Source of the DNA: Colwelliaceae bacterium
Lineage (GTDB): Bacteria > Pseudomonadota > Gammaproteobacteria > Enterobacterales > Alteromonadaceae
Reading direction: 5' to 3'
Assembly (NCBI GenBank): GCA_023954655.1
Contig: JAGSHH010000002.1
Location: 1 to 48,952, forward strand
DNA length: 48,952 nt
Below, one piece after another: positions 37,592-46,621 of this stretch. A program made the position numbers and the translations under genes. The stretch's first letter is position 1. Each line of letters starts with the position of its first letter. The notes under the pieces were generated by a model that saw only the letters and a list, made by a program, of their open reading frames with translations, made no database searches and was not told the DNA's origin.

Positions 37592-38047
37592 TTATTTATC
37601 ATCCCCTAAACGCGCAATTTCTTCGCCAAACTCTTTTATATCTTCAAAAGAACGATATACAGATGCAAAGCGTACATATGCAACTTTATCGAGTTCTTTC
37701 AATTGGTCCATAATAAAGTTACCGAGCAATTCGCTCGCAATTTCTCGTTCACCTGTAGCACGAAGTTGAGATTTCACTTTATTGATAGCAAGTTCTACTT
37801 GTTCAACGCTAACAGGACGTTTTTCCAATGCGCGAACTAAACCACTTCGCATTTTGTCTTCATTAAAAGGCTCTCTTGAACCATCACGCTTAATAATTCG
37901 AGGCATCACAAGCTCTGCTGTTTCAAAAGTAGTAAAACGCTCTTGGCAGGCTACACACTCTCTTCTTCGGCGGATTTGATGTCCGTCAGAAACAAGTCTA
38001 GAATCAATAACTTTAGTATCGGTAGCCGTGCAAAATGGGCAAAACAT
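37592..38047 (-). CDS. nrdR: Transcriptional repressor NrdR
   Basis: A 151-residue repressor of ribonucleotide reductase genes. It has the zinc ribbon (MFCPFC at the start and [12 protein letters not shown]) and an ATP-cone domain ([17 protein letters not shown]). The start at 38047 gives the standard MxCPFC N-terminus and has AGGAG upstream; the open frame to 38077 is not used. Followed by riboflavin genes. Confidence 0.97.
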   Translation of the reverse strand: MFCPFCTATDTKVIDSRLVSDGHQIRRRRECVACQERFTTFETAELVMPRIIKRDGSREPFNEDKMRSGLVRALEKRPVSVEQVELAINKVKSQLRATGEREIASELLGNFIMDQLKELDKVAYVRFASVYRSFEDIKEFGEEIARLGDDK

Positions 38048-38085
38048 CAAACGCTCCTGAAAAATTATCCGGCACAAAAAACAAC

Positions 38086-38107
38086 AATGGCCGCTAAGGC
38101 GGCCATT
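38086..38107 (-). terminator. Terminator of glyA
   Basis: AATGGCCGC (38086-38094) pairs with GCGGCCATT (38099-38107) around a TAAG tetraloop; a T-rich stretch follows on the minus strand. It lies only 38 bp before the nrdR start, so it may be leaky to allow nrdR expression. Confidence 0.8.
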
Positions 38108-38192
38108 TTAATCTAAATGCTTTAATAATTAAAACTTATTACTTAATTATAATCATTAACATTTATTCGCGATGCAAACTTCAAGTTGTTGG

Positions 38193-39449
38193 TTATCCGT
38201 AAACTGGAAAACGTGAGCATAACTCTTTTACGCTATTTTGCACTTTAACAATAGTATCTTCATTATTGATATCATCTAAAATATCACAAATCCAACCTGT
38301 TAATGCTTGTGTTTCTTCAACACCAAAACCACGACGAGTAATAGCTGGTGTTCCTAAACGCAAGCCAGAAGTAACAAATGGAGAACGAGGATCATTTGGA
38401 ACAGAGTTTTTGTTAACTGTAATATGTGCACGGCCTAAAGCAGCATCAGCATCTTTACCTGTGATGTCTTTATCAATTAAGTCGAGTAACAACAAATGAT
38501 TTTCAGTACCATTTGATACAACTTTGTAACCACGTTCCTGTAATACCGCTACCATTGCTTTTGCGTTATCTAAAACACCTTGCTGATATTCTTTAAATTC
38601 AGGCGCTAAAGCTTCTTTAAATGCAACCGCTTTAGCAGCGATGATATGCATTAAAGGACCACCTTGGCCACCAGGGAAAACAGCACTGTTTAATTTTTTA
38701 TAAACAGCTTCATCGTCACAACCTGAAACAATTAAACCGCCACGTGGGCCAGCTAATGTTTTATGTGTAGTTGTCGTAACAACATGCGCGTGTGGTACTG
38801 GATTAGGATATAGTCCAGCAGCAATTAAACCGGCAACATGAGCCATATCTACGAAGAAATATGCTCCAACGCTGTCTGCGATTTTTCGCATACGAGCCCA
38901 ATCAACAACACCAGAGAACGCAGAAAAACCACCAATGATCATTTCTGGTTTATGCTCGTTAGCTAATTGCTCTAATTCTTCATAGTTAATATCGCCTGTT
39001 TCAGGATGTAATCCATACTGGAATGCTTCATATGATTTTCCTGAAAAGTTTACATGTGAACCGTGCGTCAAATGACCACCGTGAGCTAGACTCATACCAA
39101 GTACTTTTCCACCTGGCTTCACTAATGCTTGAAATACCGCAGCGTTTGCTTGAGAACCAGCATGCGGTTGAACATTCGCATAAGTTGCACCAAATAATTC
39201 TTTAGCACGATCAATCGCTAACTGCTCAGCAATGTCTACATACTCACAACCACCGTAGTAACGTTTTCCTGGGTAACCTTCAGCATATTTATTGGTTAAT
39301 TGTGAACCTTGTGCCTCAAGTACGCGTGGACTACAGTAATTTTCAGAAGCTATAAGCTCAATGTGTTCTTCTTGACGAACAACTTCACTGCTCATTGCTT
39401 GATATAATTCAGGGTCAAAATCAGCAATATTCATATCACGTGTAAACAT
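38193..39449 (-). CDS. glyA: Serine hydroxymethyltransferase
   Basis: A 418-residue PLP enzyme interconverting serine and glycine with tetrahydrofolate, the main source of one-carbon units. It starts [19 protein letters not shown] and carries [13 protein letters not shown] (PLP lysine), [15 protein letters not shown] and [19 protein letters not shown] precedes the ATG. A palindrome matching the MetR consensus lies 82-94 bp upstream. Confidence 0.98.
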   Translation of the reverse strand: MFTRDMNIADFDPELYQAMSSEVVRQEEHIELIASENYCSPRVLEAQGSQLTNKYAEGYPGKRYYGGCEYVDIAEQLAIDRAKELFGATYANVQPHAGSQANAAVFQALVKPGGKVLGMSLAHGGHLTHGSHVNFSGKSYEAFQYGLHPETGDINYEELEQLANEHKPEMIIGGFSAFSGVVDWARMRKIADSVGAYFFVDMAHVAGLIAAGLYPNPVPHAHVVTTTTHKTLAGPRGGLIVSGCDDEAVYKKLNSAVFPGGQGGPLMHIIAAKAVAFKEALAPEFKEYQQGVLDNAKAMVAVLQERGYKVVSNGTENHLLLLDLIDKDITGKDADAALGRAHITVNKNSVPNDPRSPFVTSGLRLGTPAITRRGFGVEETQALTGWICDILDDINNEDTIVKVQNSVKELCSRFPVYG

Positions 39450-39754
39450 ATTTTTTCCTCAAGTATTTGGCCAGTGGCTTAGTCAACAGGCTGTCTTGGT
39501 AAGTTCAATTTTAATGCCGCACATTTTGCCTGAAAAGGCTTCATTTGTATATGTAAATACGTACAAGAATTAGCTCATTTTGTGATGAGCTATTCCATCA
39601 AGCATCGTTAAATATGCGGTAAAAGTTTTCTGTGACGAGATCAAATTCGTCCTGAGGATAATATATCGAATAAAAAACCAAACAACAACAAATAAAAACC
39701 AACAATCTACCAGTATTGCAAATATAGTTCAAACAAAGAGATGGTTTACCGTTA
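39450..39754. other. Upstream region of glyA
   Basis: This 305-bp region lies between glyA (whose start is on its left side) and the stop of the membrane protein gene. It contains a MetR-like palindrome (39531-39543) and a strong inverted repeat TAGCTCAT (39571-39578) / ATGAGCTA (39585-39592). No riboswitch was recognised and no gene is visible. Confidence 0.5.
39531..39543. promoter_or_regulatory. MetR-like binding site upstream of glyA
   Basis: TGAA-AAGGC-TTCA matches the MetR consensus TGAA-N5-TTCA exactly. MetR activates glyA in E. coli. Position is plausible for activation, but one palindrome of this size could be coincidence. Confidence 0.45.
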
Positions 39755-40444
39755 TTAATTTGAAGTTTTGTCAAAAAGTTCCTTTTGTTCTCTTTTGCGT
39801 TTACGATGAATAACGTCAGTTATAAAATACATAATGCCAATAAACACATTAATAAATATAAATGCTGAAAGTACCGATTTATTTTCCTCTTGCCCGATAG
39901 AATATACAAACCAATTAGCCAAAACTCCAAAAGGTAAACACGACCATTTTGTTAGTGCCATATACTTTATCGCTGACTCACAACCCGCCAACGCATTTTC
40001 TATAGCTTTATCAGGACTGTCACTAACTTGGCTCCATGTTTTAATACGAATTTTTCTTTCATAATAAACAAATATTAATGACATCAAGCCACCCATACCT
40101 AAATAGGTATTCCAAGGTTTACCAAATTCTCCTTCTAATAGCCCATAAATAAATGAAGCTAATAAGCCAAGGGTCGCAATAATATTTAAAACATAACAAG
40201 ACTTTGCCCAGCGTGTTCTTTTTTTCGTTTGCTTTAATAATGCTTGGATATCAGTTTTTTCAAAAGACTGTGTTTGCCAATCTTGCGTTAAACTATCCCA
40301 TTCCTCATCTATTATAGAAGTATCAATGATTTCATCAGATTTTTTCTCTGGTAATGTAGAGACATCAAGTATATTTTCAGCTTGATTTTCAGTTTGCAAA
40401 ATAGGTTTATATTTTTCATTTAACGGTGATTCATCATCTTTCAT
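39755..40444 (-). CDS. Membrane protein, probable anti-sigma partner
   Basis: A 229-residue protein of no recognised family. Its first ~80 residues are acidic and cytoplasmic-looking; then come KKRTRWAKSCYVLN and four hydrophobic helices (about residues 90-112, 118-136, 165-190, 194-212), with a basic tail. Its ATG overlaps the sigma-factor stop (ATGA), the typical arrangement of an ECF sigma factor and its membrane anti-sigma. Function as an anti-sigma is inferred from context only; no ZAS zinc motif (HxxxCxxC) is present. Confidence 0.6.
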   Translation of the reverse strand: MKDDESPLNEKYKPILQTENQAENILDVSTLPEKKSDEIIDTSIIDEEWDSLTQDWQTQSFEKTDIQALLKQTKKRTRWAKSCYVLNIIATLGLLASFIYGLLEGEFGKPWNTYLGMGGLMSLIFVYYERKIRIKTWSQVSDSPDKAIENALAGCESAIKYMALTKWSCLPFGVLANWFVYSIGQEENKSVLSAFIFINVFIGIMYFITDVIHRKRKREQKELFDKTSN

Positions 40445-41043
40445 ACCGCCTCCAATAACTGCGTTAAGGCTTTTTTTGCTCGTTGTAACCTTACACCAAC
40501 TAAGTTAGTAGTAATGGATAACACTTCCGAAATTTCTTGATAACTCATACCTTCAAGTGCCAAAGTGATCACCTGTTGTTGGTCAAGTTTAAGTTGTCGA
40601 ATAGCTTGGGCTAATCGTTGTTGACGTTGTTTTTGATCTAATGATTGAAATGGTGTCAGTTGCTTTTCATCTTGCTCTGCTTCTTGAGAAACATCGCTTA
40701 AATCATGATCAGCTTTTACCATTCTTACTGCTTTAGCAACATGAGTTGCTAAAACGTTATGAGCAATCCGAGCTACAAAAGTTTTTACGGCAGAATCAAA
40801 CCTAAATTTAGGCAACGCACGCCAAATATTTAAAGCTATCTCTTGAAATAACTCATCTTGAATTGCTGGCTTGGCTTCAAAACCAGTAATAATATGACGA
40901 AGCAATTTTTCATGCTCCGTCATCCACTCAGTAAAAGTTTTTTGATGATCTAATGATTGGTTCAATGAATAACTCGCAGCGTTAGTTCTTGTCGTTTTAA
41001 AACGATCTTTTTGATTGGAAACTAATTCTACCGAGTTATTCAT
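40441..41043 (-). CDS. ECF-type sigma-70 family sigma factor
   Basis: A 200-residue sigma factor with region 2 (DELFQEIALNIWRALPKFRFDSAVKTFVARIAHNVLATHV) and region 4 (RLAQAIRQLKLDQQQVITLALEGMSYQEISEVLSITTNLVGVRLQRAKKAL), separated by an acidic linker; region 3 is missing, so it is of ECF type. It is not RpoE itself. I use the ATG at 41043; the frame opens with a TTG at 41052. It follows an ABC transporter by 36 bp and probably controls its own operon. Confidence 0.9.
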   Translation of the reverse strand: MNNSVELVSNQKDRFKTTRTNAASYSLNQSLDHQKTFTEWMTEHEKLLRHIITGFEAKPAIQDELFQEIALNIWRALPKFRFDSAVKTFVARIAHNVLATHVAKAVRMVKADHDLSDVSQEAEQDEKQLTPFQSLDQKQRQQRLAQAIRQLKLDQQQVITLALEGMSYQEISEVLSITTNLVGVRLQRAKKALTQLLEAV

Positions 41044-41079
41044 AATTAACAATTATTTTACAACTTCATATTGAGAGAC

Positions 41080-42243
41080 TTAACTTAATGACATTACGAC
41101 TTTTTCAGACGTTAACTTTTTCGCTAGTATTATTACTAAACCAACCGTTAACGCGATGGTTGCACTGCAAGTCACTACCACTGCCGCCCAATCAACCGGT
41201 AAACCTTTAAATAAATCTTCCATTAAAATTGATTGGCCAGAGATCGGTGCCCATTCCACCCATGCAGGTTTATCATCCATAAGCATCATGGCAACCGGTA
41301 CCATAGCAGGGATCATAATTAACATTGCAACAGTAGATTGCGCCTCTTTAAAGGTTTTCGCTTGAAAAGCAAAAAATAATTGCAATGAAGAAGCTAAGAA
41401 ACATAAAGGGATCAATAACATCATCAAGGCTGCCACGGTAAAACCATCAAGGCTGAAAGTTGCACCAATCTTAGCTAAATCAACAAAACTTACTGAAACT
41501 GTCGTTAGCCCTAACATAAGAGTAACTGATGTAATCGCAATCAAGCTTGAACAAATTAATTTTGCACTAACAATTTTTAAAGTGCTTACTGGCTGACAAA
41601 GTAACATTTCAAGTACATTACGTTCTCTTTCACCAGCACTTGCGTCAATTGAGATTGCTTGGCCTGAGACAAAGGCCCCCATCATCAAATAAACACCAAG
41701 TATTAGAGTGATCATCATAGCATTACTGGTAGGTAATGAAGTATCTTGCTCTTGAAGTTTAATTGGTCGTAATAACTTAACATCAATACCACGTACTAAA
41801 AGGCGTTTATACCCAATCGATAAAGAAAAACTCCTTATTTCATCTCGAATGCGACGTAATGGAGCAGAAAGTGATTTTTCATTATAGTCAGCTCGTAAGA
41901 TAATATCGATGGGCTTACCATCAGCCAAATCTTGTGCATAAGTTTCTGGGATCTTCACCCCAACATTTCTATCATCCCAAACACGCTTTTCTTCTTCAGG
42001 AGCATCAACAAAAGCTAAGATATTTTCATCTTTAAAAGCTTTAATTAATTTTGGTGCAAATTCTGCGCCTGTGAATTTCACATAGATTGCTGGATTATCC
42101 ACCGCTTGTTTTATAGCAAATTGTGACATCACCATAATCATAACTGGAGCTAATAAGCCAAAACTTAATGCCACCATTAATGCGCGTTTATCACGAAACG
42201 CTTCTTTCAACTCCTTAATTAATAATGCTTTAAACTGGATCAT
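41080..42243 (-). CDS. ABC-2 type transporter permease (NatB-like)
   Basis: A 387-residue permease with one N-terminal helix, a large periplasmic domain (about residues 50-170) and five to six C-terminal helices (SNAMMITLILGVYLMMGAFVSGQA, GERERNVLEMLLCQPVS motif). This is the NatB/YhaP arrangement. With the preceding ATPase it forms an exporter; NatAB of Bacillus extrudes sodium, but substrate here is unknown. The ATG overlaps the ATPase stop by 4 nt. Confidence 0.88.
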   Translation of the reverse strand: MIQFKALLIKELKEAFRDKRALMVALSFGLLAPVMIMVMSQFAIKQAVDNPAIYVKFTGAEFAPKLIKAFKDENILAFVDAPEEEKRVWDDRNVGVKIPETYAQDLADGKPIDIILRADYNEKSLSAPLRRIRDEIRSFSLSIGYKRLLVRGIDVKLLRPIKLQEQDTSLPTSNAMMITLILGVYLMMGAFVSGQAISIDASAGERERNVLEMLLCQPVSTLKIVSAKLICSSLIAITSVTLMLGLTTVSVSFVDLAKIGATFSLDGFTVAALMMLLIPLCFLASSLQLFFAFQAKTFKEAQSTVAMLIMIPAMVPVAMMLMDDKPAWVEWAPISGQSILMEDLFKGLPVDWAAVVVTCSATIALTVGLVIILAKKLTSEKVVMSLS

Positions 42244-42986
42244 GCTGCTACTCCTTCATCTGAACCAATTAATTTAACAAAGGCTTCTTCTAATTGGCTT
42301 TCACCAGCCAAGTCACACAGCTCCTGAGGCGTTCCTTGCGCGGCAAGTTTACCATTGGCGACAATAATGACACGATCACATAATGCTGCTACTTCTTGCA
42401 TCACATGTGATGAGAATAAGATGCAATGCCCTTTTTCTTTAAACTTTGCTAAATAGTTTCGTAAAACCCGAGTGCTCATTACGTCAAGACCACGAGTTGG
42501 TTCATCTAGCACGAAATTTTTCGGTTGATGCACTAAAGCTTGCGCTAATGTCACCTTCATTCGTTGGCCTTGTGAAAAACCTGCACTTTTACGGTGAGCT
42601 AGCTCTTGCATATCAAGGTCTGCAATAACAGTTTCAATAGCTTGCTTTTTAGCTTTACCACTTAGACCGTGTAAACTAGCAAAATAATCAATTTGCTCAT
42701 AAGCAGTTAAACGTTCATATAATCCAAACTTATCTGGAAATATCCCTAGTTTAGATCTAGCTTCTAATGGATTTTCGGTCACTTGGATACCATCAATAGT
42801 CGCAAATCCTTCATCAGCTGAAAGTAAGCCATAAAGTGTGCGTAAACAGGTTGTTTTCCCTGCGCCATTTGGCCCTAAAATACCGGTAATTTCACCATCA
42901 TTAGCTTGAAAAGATAGTCCATCTAATGCTTTAACTGTTTCTTTTTTAGATTTAAAAGATTTATGTAAGTTATTTACTTCAATCAT
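42240..42986 (-). CDS. ABC transporter ATP-binding protein (NatA-like)
   Basis: A 248-residue ABC ATPase with Walker A GPNGAGKTT, signature SAGFSQGQRMKVTLAQAL (a non-standard SxGQ variant), Walker B NFVLDEPTRGLD and the H-loop in LFSSHVM. It resembles NatA/CcmA-type ATPases that pair with ABC-2 permeases. It overlaps the permease gene by 4 nt and follows the hydrolase by 13 bp. Confidence 0.93.
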   Translation of the reverse strand: MIEVNNLHKSFKSKKETVKALDGLSFQANDGEITGILGPNGAGKTTCLRTLYGLLSADEGFATIDGIQVTENPLEARSKLGIFPDKFGLYERLTAYEQIDYFASLHGLSGKAKKQAIETVIADLDMQELAHRKSAGFSQGQRMKVTLAQALVHQPKNFVLDEPTRGLDVMSTRVLRNYLAKFKEKGHCILFSSHVMQEVAALCDRVIIVANGKLAAQGTPQELCDLAGESQLEEAFVKLIGSDEGVAA

Positions 42987-42999
42987 AATTATTTCCCTA

Positions 43000-44469
43000 T
43001 TATCCGCCGTTTAAGCCAGTCATAAAAGACTCGGCAGGAATATCATCCAAACAAGATTCATCTAAATCATTCGGATTTTTTTCATTTAAAAATTCATTAA
43101 TTACATTCACCGCACAAGCAGAAACGCCCGGTGTATGGCTGCTGTTTTTCATCACTATATGTTTACTATTAGGTATAGTTTTTGCTGAGTAGTCACCGTT
43201 ACTTGGCGGGGTAACAGGATCAAGCTCACCTGAAATAATTAATGTTGGAATATCAGCAGTGACTGGATTATAAAACTCTTCGCTAGGACGATATTGTGGC
43301 CATAAAGGACATGCGGTTTTCCATGCTTGATGACTAAAACTTCCATTAAAACTATTGTTCGCATCAGCGATGAAGTTTTCTTCGGATACTTTTGGCATAT
43401 CTTCGTTACAGACAATGTTAAAAGTTAAACCGATAAACATGCCCATTCCGCCTTCACCTGCTGCAGTTAATCCAGCAAAGGGAGCAAAATTACCAACAAA
43501 AGCTTGATGAATAATTAAAGGTACTAAGGAGCGACCTTCAACGCTATATAACTGCATAAAGATTGTAGAAATGAATTTATCTTTACTGAGCAACAATGGT
43601 GTTTGAGTACCTAATCTAGGATGAGGAATACTAATTGATAATGGTATCTCATCAAGCTTAGCCACTACTTGGTTAAATTCACTTTCTAGATTAGGGTAAG
43701 CTTTTTTACAGCTCTCTTCTTTTTTACAATTTTCTAAAAGCATTGAAAAAGAACGTGCTGAGCTTTGTCCAAAAAGCCCAATAGGTACTTCGATAGGGCC
43801 AACACTATCAAGAACAACACTACTTAACGATTCTGGAAATAGGCGCATATAGACCAAACCAGCACGTGTACCATATGAACCGCCATAAATAGCAATTTTT
43901 TCATGACCAAGAGCTTTACGTACTTCATCAAAGTCTCGAATTGCATTTTCAGAATTATATTGGCTTAAATCTCCCTTTAAGGTTGCTAAGCAATCTTTTA
44001 CCTCTTGGCCAGTAAAGTCCTTAGGTAGTGCTTTATAAGCATCAAGACCTTCAACATTTTCACATTGAAGAGGGTGAGATTCACCAGTACCACGTTGGTC
44101 AACTAGAATGATATCGCGTGTTTTTCTTACTTCATTAAATGCTTTAAAAAGTCCACTTGCAAGGGAAACCGCTCCTTGTCCTGGACCTCCTGCTAAAAAC
44201 ATTAGCGGCTCTTTATTCTCGCTTTTATCAATAGCAGGTAATACCGCAAAATTAACCGAAATAGTTTCGCCATCAGGTTGTGTGTAATTTTCAGGTACAT
44301 TTAACTTACCGCATTGTACTTGTTGCTTAATACCATCAACATGACAATCTTCTATTGTTTTTGTTGGTTCATTTGCTGAAGAGGTACCAGCTACCATCAT
44401 TAACCCTAAAGCAGCAAAGCTTCTTGCTTTTCTACGATGAGTAATTAAACTTTTCCAAAATGTTTTCAT
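43000..44469 (-). CDS. Alpha/beta-hydrolase, exported (proline iminopeptidase / TAP-like)
   Basis: A 489-residue protein with a probable signal peptide (residues 1-33, ending MVAGTSSANE). The fold motifs are GGPGQGAVS (oxyanion hole), VDQRGTGES, the nucleophile elbow YGGSYGTRAG (near residue 195), SGELDPVTPP (Asp) and SSHTPGVSACAV (His), followed by a TAP-like C-terminal part. It probably cleaves short peptides in the periplasm. AAGGA is upstream of the ATG. It is the first gene of a five-gene run with an ABC exporter and a sigma factor, an unusual grouping. Confidence 0.9.
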   Translation of the reverse strand: MKTFWKSLITHRRKARSFAALGLMMVAGTSSANEPTKTIEDCHVDGIKQQVQCGKLNVPENYTQPDGETISVNFAVLPAIDKSENKEPLMFLAGGPGQGAVSLASGLFKAFNEVRKTRDIILVDQRGTGESHPLQCENVEGLDAYKALPKDFTGQEVKDCLATLKGDLSQYNSENAIRDFDEVRKALGHEKIAIYGGSYGTRAGLVYMRLFPESLSSVVLDSVGPIEVPIGLFGQSSARSFSMLLENCKKEESCKKAYPNLESEFNQVVAKLDEIPLSISIPHPRLGTQTPLLLSKDKFISTIFMQLYSVEGRSLVPLIIHQAFVGNFAPFAGLTAAGEGGMGMFIGLTFNIVCNEDMPKVSEENFIADANNSFNGSFSHQAWKTACPLWPQYRPSEEFYNPVTADIPTLIISGELDPVTPPSNGDYSAKTIPNSKHIVMKNSSHTPGVSACAVNVINEFLNEKNPNDLDESCLDDIPAESFMTGLNGG

Positions 44470-44688
44470 TTTATCCTTCCTTTTAAAACGTCCAACAATT
44501 AGTCTTATCGTTAACAGATTTATTACAATAATAATTAAAAAAACTACAAAATAATTTAATCTATTGATAATGTTGAATTTTTAAGGATAAAAATATCAAA
44601 TACTCTAAAACAAGAACCAAAAGAAATTAAAAAAGAACTAAGTGAAAAATCAGGCCTTAGTAGTGAAAAGCTTAATTTAGTTATCGCC

Positions 44689-45264
44689 TTGTGCGCCATT
44701 TTAATTTCTGCAGCATCATTTTATGCCACCTATTTGCAAGCAGATGCTGCTGAGCGCCAAGTAAAAGCAATGACTCTACCGTTAATACAATTTAGCAGTA
44801 GTAATTGGGATTCTGAACAATCACAACCCAAAATTATACTAAGTTTAAAAAACGCAGGGATTGGTCCAGCAATAATTAAAAGAGTTACATACTTATATGA
44901 TAATAAAGAATTTGATAGTAGAAGAGAACTTTATAGGGCGTGTTGTGAGCCTGAAGCTAAAACATACTTTGAGTTATTTACTAGTAATAAAGTAAAACCT
45001 ACAGATGAAGAATCAGGTATTTATCTCACTAGTTCATTACAGAATGTCATTATACCAGGTCAAGAATCGAAGGAGTTTATATCCCTTAAACAAAGCTTTT
45101 TGTCTAAGCCTTTATGGATGAAACTTAACAATGAGCGTTTTAAATTAACATTAAGAGTTTGTTATTGTTCATTACTCGGTGAATGTTATATTACTGAAAA
45201 AAATGGTGTAGTAGAGCCTATAGAGTATTGCCCTATTCTCCAGCCAAAATCAAAGCTCCTTTAA
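44689..45264 (+). CDS. Uncharacterised single-pass membrane protein
   Basis: At least 191 residues from the TTG at 44689. One hydrophobic helix (ALCAILISAASFYATYLQ) is followed by a soluble domain (LPLIQFSSSNW, LKNAGIGPAIIKRVTYLY) of no recognised function with several cysteines. The open frame extends upstream without stops to 44560, and an AAGGA site at 44583-44587 sits 5 nt before an ATA codon (44593) that would add 32 residues reading ISNTLKQEPKEIKKE. That longer version looks like the native protein, possibly from a non-canonical or mutated start. Confidence 0.7.
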   Translation: MCAILISAASFYATYLQADAAERQVKAMTLPLIQFSSSNWDSEQSQPKIILSLKNAGIGPAIIKRVTYLYDNKEFDSRRELYRACCEPEAKTYFELFTSNKVKPTDEESGIYLTSSLQNVIIPGQESKEFISLKQSFLSKPLWMKLNNERFKLTLRVCYCSLLGECYITEKNGVVEPIEYCPILQPKSKLL

Positions 45265-45581
45265 AATACTTTCAATAATAATTATAGAGTTTGCACTCAA
45301 ATTATGACTTTCCATTTTTGAAAAAAGCCGCGGGGGAGAACAGCGGCTTATGTAAAATAAAATTCGAACAAATAAAAACAAGAAAACCAAGGAAAAATAG
45401 TTATTAATACACAGCAACTTGAGCTTTAGTTGGCTAAAACCAACCATACATTGAATTAAGATCAAGTACGATTTAAACAATTTTGTATTAAATAGTAAAA
45501 AGACCAATTAAACATTCACAAGTCACTCATTTAAAGATAAAGTCTATATCAAGATGTAATTTCAATAGTAGAGGACAACTG
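45265..45581. other. Intergenic region with minus-strand hairpin
   Basis: A 317-bp stretch without a credible gene. It has an orphan hairpin with minus-strand T-run (see next entry) and the EF-hand gene's leader. A minus-strand frame spanning 45250-45507 has no coding character. Confidence 0.5.
45320..45349 (-). terminator. Orphan minus-strand terminator
   Basis: AAGCCGC (45325-45331) pairs with GCGGCTT (45343-45349); A6 on the left gives T6 on the minus strand. No annotated minus-strand gene lies upstream of it before 46622, so it may end a small RNA or simply be a relic. Confidence 0.5.
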
Positions 45582-45800
45582 ATGGAACTTAATCAGTGGG
45601 TAGATGAATTATTTGAAGTATTTGATGTAGACAAAGACGGTGTGATAAATCGTAGCGAGTTTGTTGAATTAATAGATTGCTTACTTCAAGACAAGGGAAT
45701 TCGTATGTGTGAATCAATTTTTAAACGTTTTGACACTAATCATGATAATTCCATCTCTAAAGACGAATTAAAAGAAATGGTAATAGAGCTCGCCCTTTAA
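45582..45800 (+). CDS. EF-hand domain protein
   Basis: A 72-residue acidic protein with two EF-hand loops: DVDKDGVINRSE (Asp15, Asp17, Asp19, Glu26) and DTNHDNSISKDE (Asp51, Asn53, Asp55, Ser57, Glu62). All calcium-ligating positions are filled, so it should bind two Ca2+. No signal peptide, so cytoplasmic. Partner unknown. A GAGG-type ribosome-binding site precedes the ATG. A terminator follows at 45849-45873. Confidence 0.9.
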   Translation: MELNQWVDELFEVFDVDKDGVINRSEFVELIDCLLQDKGIRMCESIFKRFDTNHDNSISKDELKEMVIELAL

Positions 45801-45848
45801 ATATATTTATTTATTTACCCTGACATTATTTTTCAAAGTGTTTATTAA

Positions 45849-45873
45849 AAAAGAGCCATAATGGCTCTTTTTT
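45849..45873 (+). terminator. Terminator after EF-hand gene
   Basis: AAAAGAGCCA (45849-45858) pairs with TGGCTCTTTT (45862-45871) around a TAA loop, followed by further T residues. Confidence 0.88.
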
Positions 45874-45951
45874 GCATTCTGGTCGTACCTCTTTCCATTA
45901 TAGTAATTCTCTGCTATCATTTCAGCTTACACTTGTTAGCTGAAATAAAAA

Positions 45952-46587
45952 ATGCAACTAGATCACCAATACACTTTAACTGAAGAAATAGCTAACTCTA
46001 TTAGTCACGGTATCGGCACTTTACTTAGTGTCGCAGCATTAACCTTATTGGTTTTTTATTCTTCACAGCAACAAGACATAATTCGTATTACCAGTTTTAC
46101 GATATATGGCACTAGCTTAATTGTTTTATTTCTAGCATCTACTCTCTATCACGCTCTAATTAACCCCAATGCTAAACGAATTTTTAAATTGCTTGATCAT
46201 TGTGCAATCTACTTACTTATTGCCGGCACATATACACCTTTGATGCTAATTACCTTAAAAGGAGTTTTAGGCTATTCGATGATGGCGGTTGTTTGGTTTT
46301 TGGCTATATTAGGCATAATTTTTAAAATTATTTTTGGCAATAAACATAGAGTCATATCAGTAATAAGTTACTTAGGAATGGGAGGGATTTCTTTAATTTG
46401 TATTCCTCAACTTTATCATGCGTTAACAAGTGAAGGATTATTTTTGTTGTGCTTAGGTGGTGCATTCTACAGCGGCGGTATTATTTTTTACTTAAACAAC
46501 CGTATTCCTTTTAATCATGCAATATGGCACCTTTTTGTATTAGCTGGTGCCATATGCCATTTTTTAATGATGTGGTATTACGTATAG
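45952..46587 (+). CDS. trhA: Hemolysin III family (PAQR-type) membrane protein
   Basis: A 211-residue inner-membrane protein with seven helices. It shows the family motifs EEIANSISHGIGTLLSVAAL at the start, STLYHAL, LLDHCAIYLLIAGTYTP, and a late FNHAIWHLFVLAGAICHF with metal-binding histidines. E. coli TrhA (YqfA) is implicated in membrane homeostasis; haemolysis is not implied. Confidence 0.93.
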   Translation: MQLDHQYTLTEEIANSISHGIGTLLSVAALTLLVFYSSQQQDIIRITSFTIYGTSLIVLFLASTLYHALINPNAKRIFKLLDHCAIYLLIAGTYTPLMLITLKGVLGYSMMAVVWFLAILGIIFKIIFGNKHRVISVISYLGMGGISLICIPQLYHALTSEGLFLLCLGGAFYSGGIIFYLNNRIPFNHAIWHLFVLAGAICHFLMMWYYV

Positions 46588-46621
46588 TTTAAACAACTTA
46601 GAAGTTTTAATACTAGAATTA

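Noticed and set aside
40441-41043. Idea that the ECF sigma factor is RpoE and controls the sRNA array
   Set aside because: Its partner is not RseA-like and there is no rseB/rseC or mucD nearby; RpoE is expected elsewhere in the genome.
45250-45507. 85-residue minus-strand frame
   Set aside because: Phe/Leu-rich product of an AT-rich region, crosses the orphan terminator hairpin and overlaps the end of the preceding gene.
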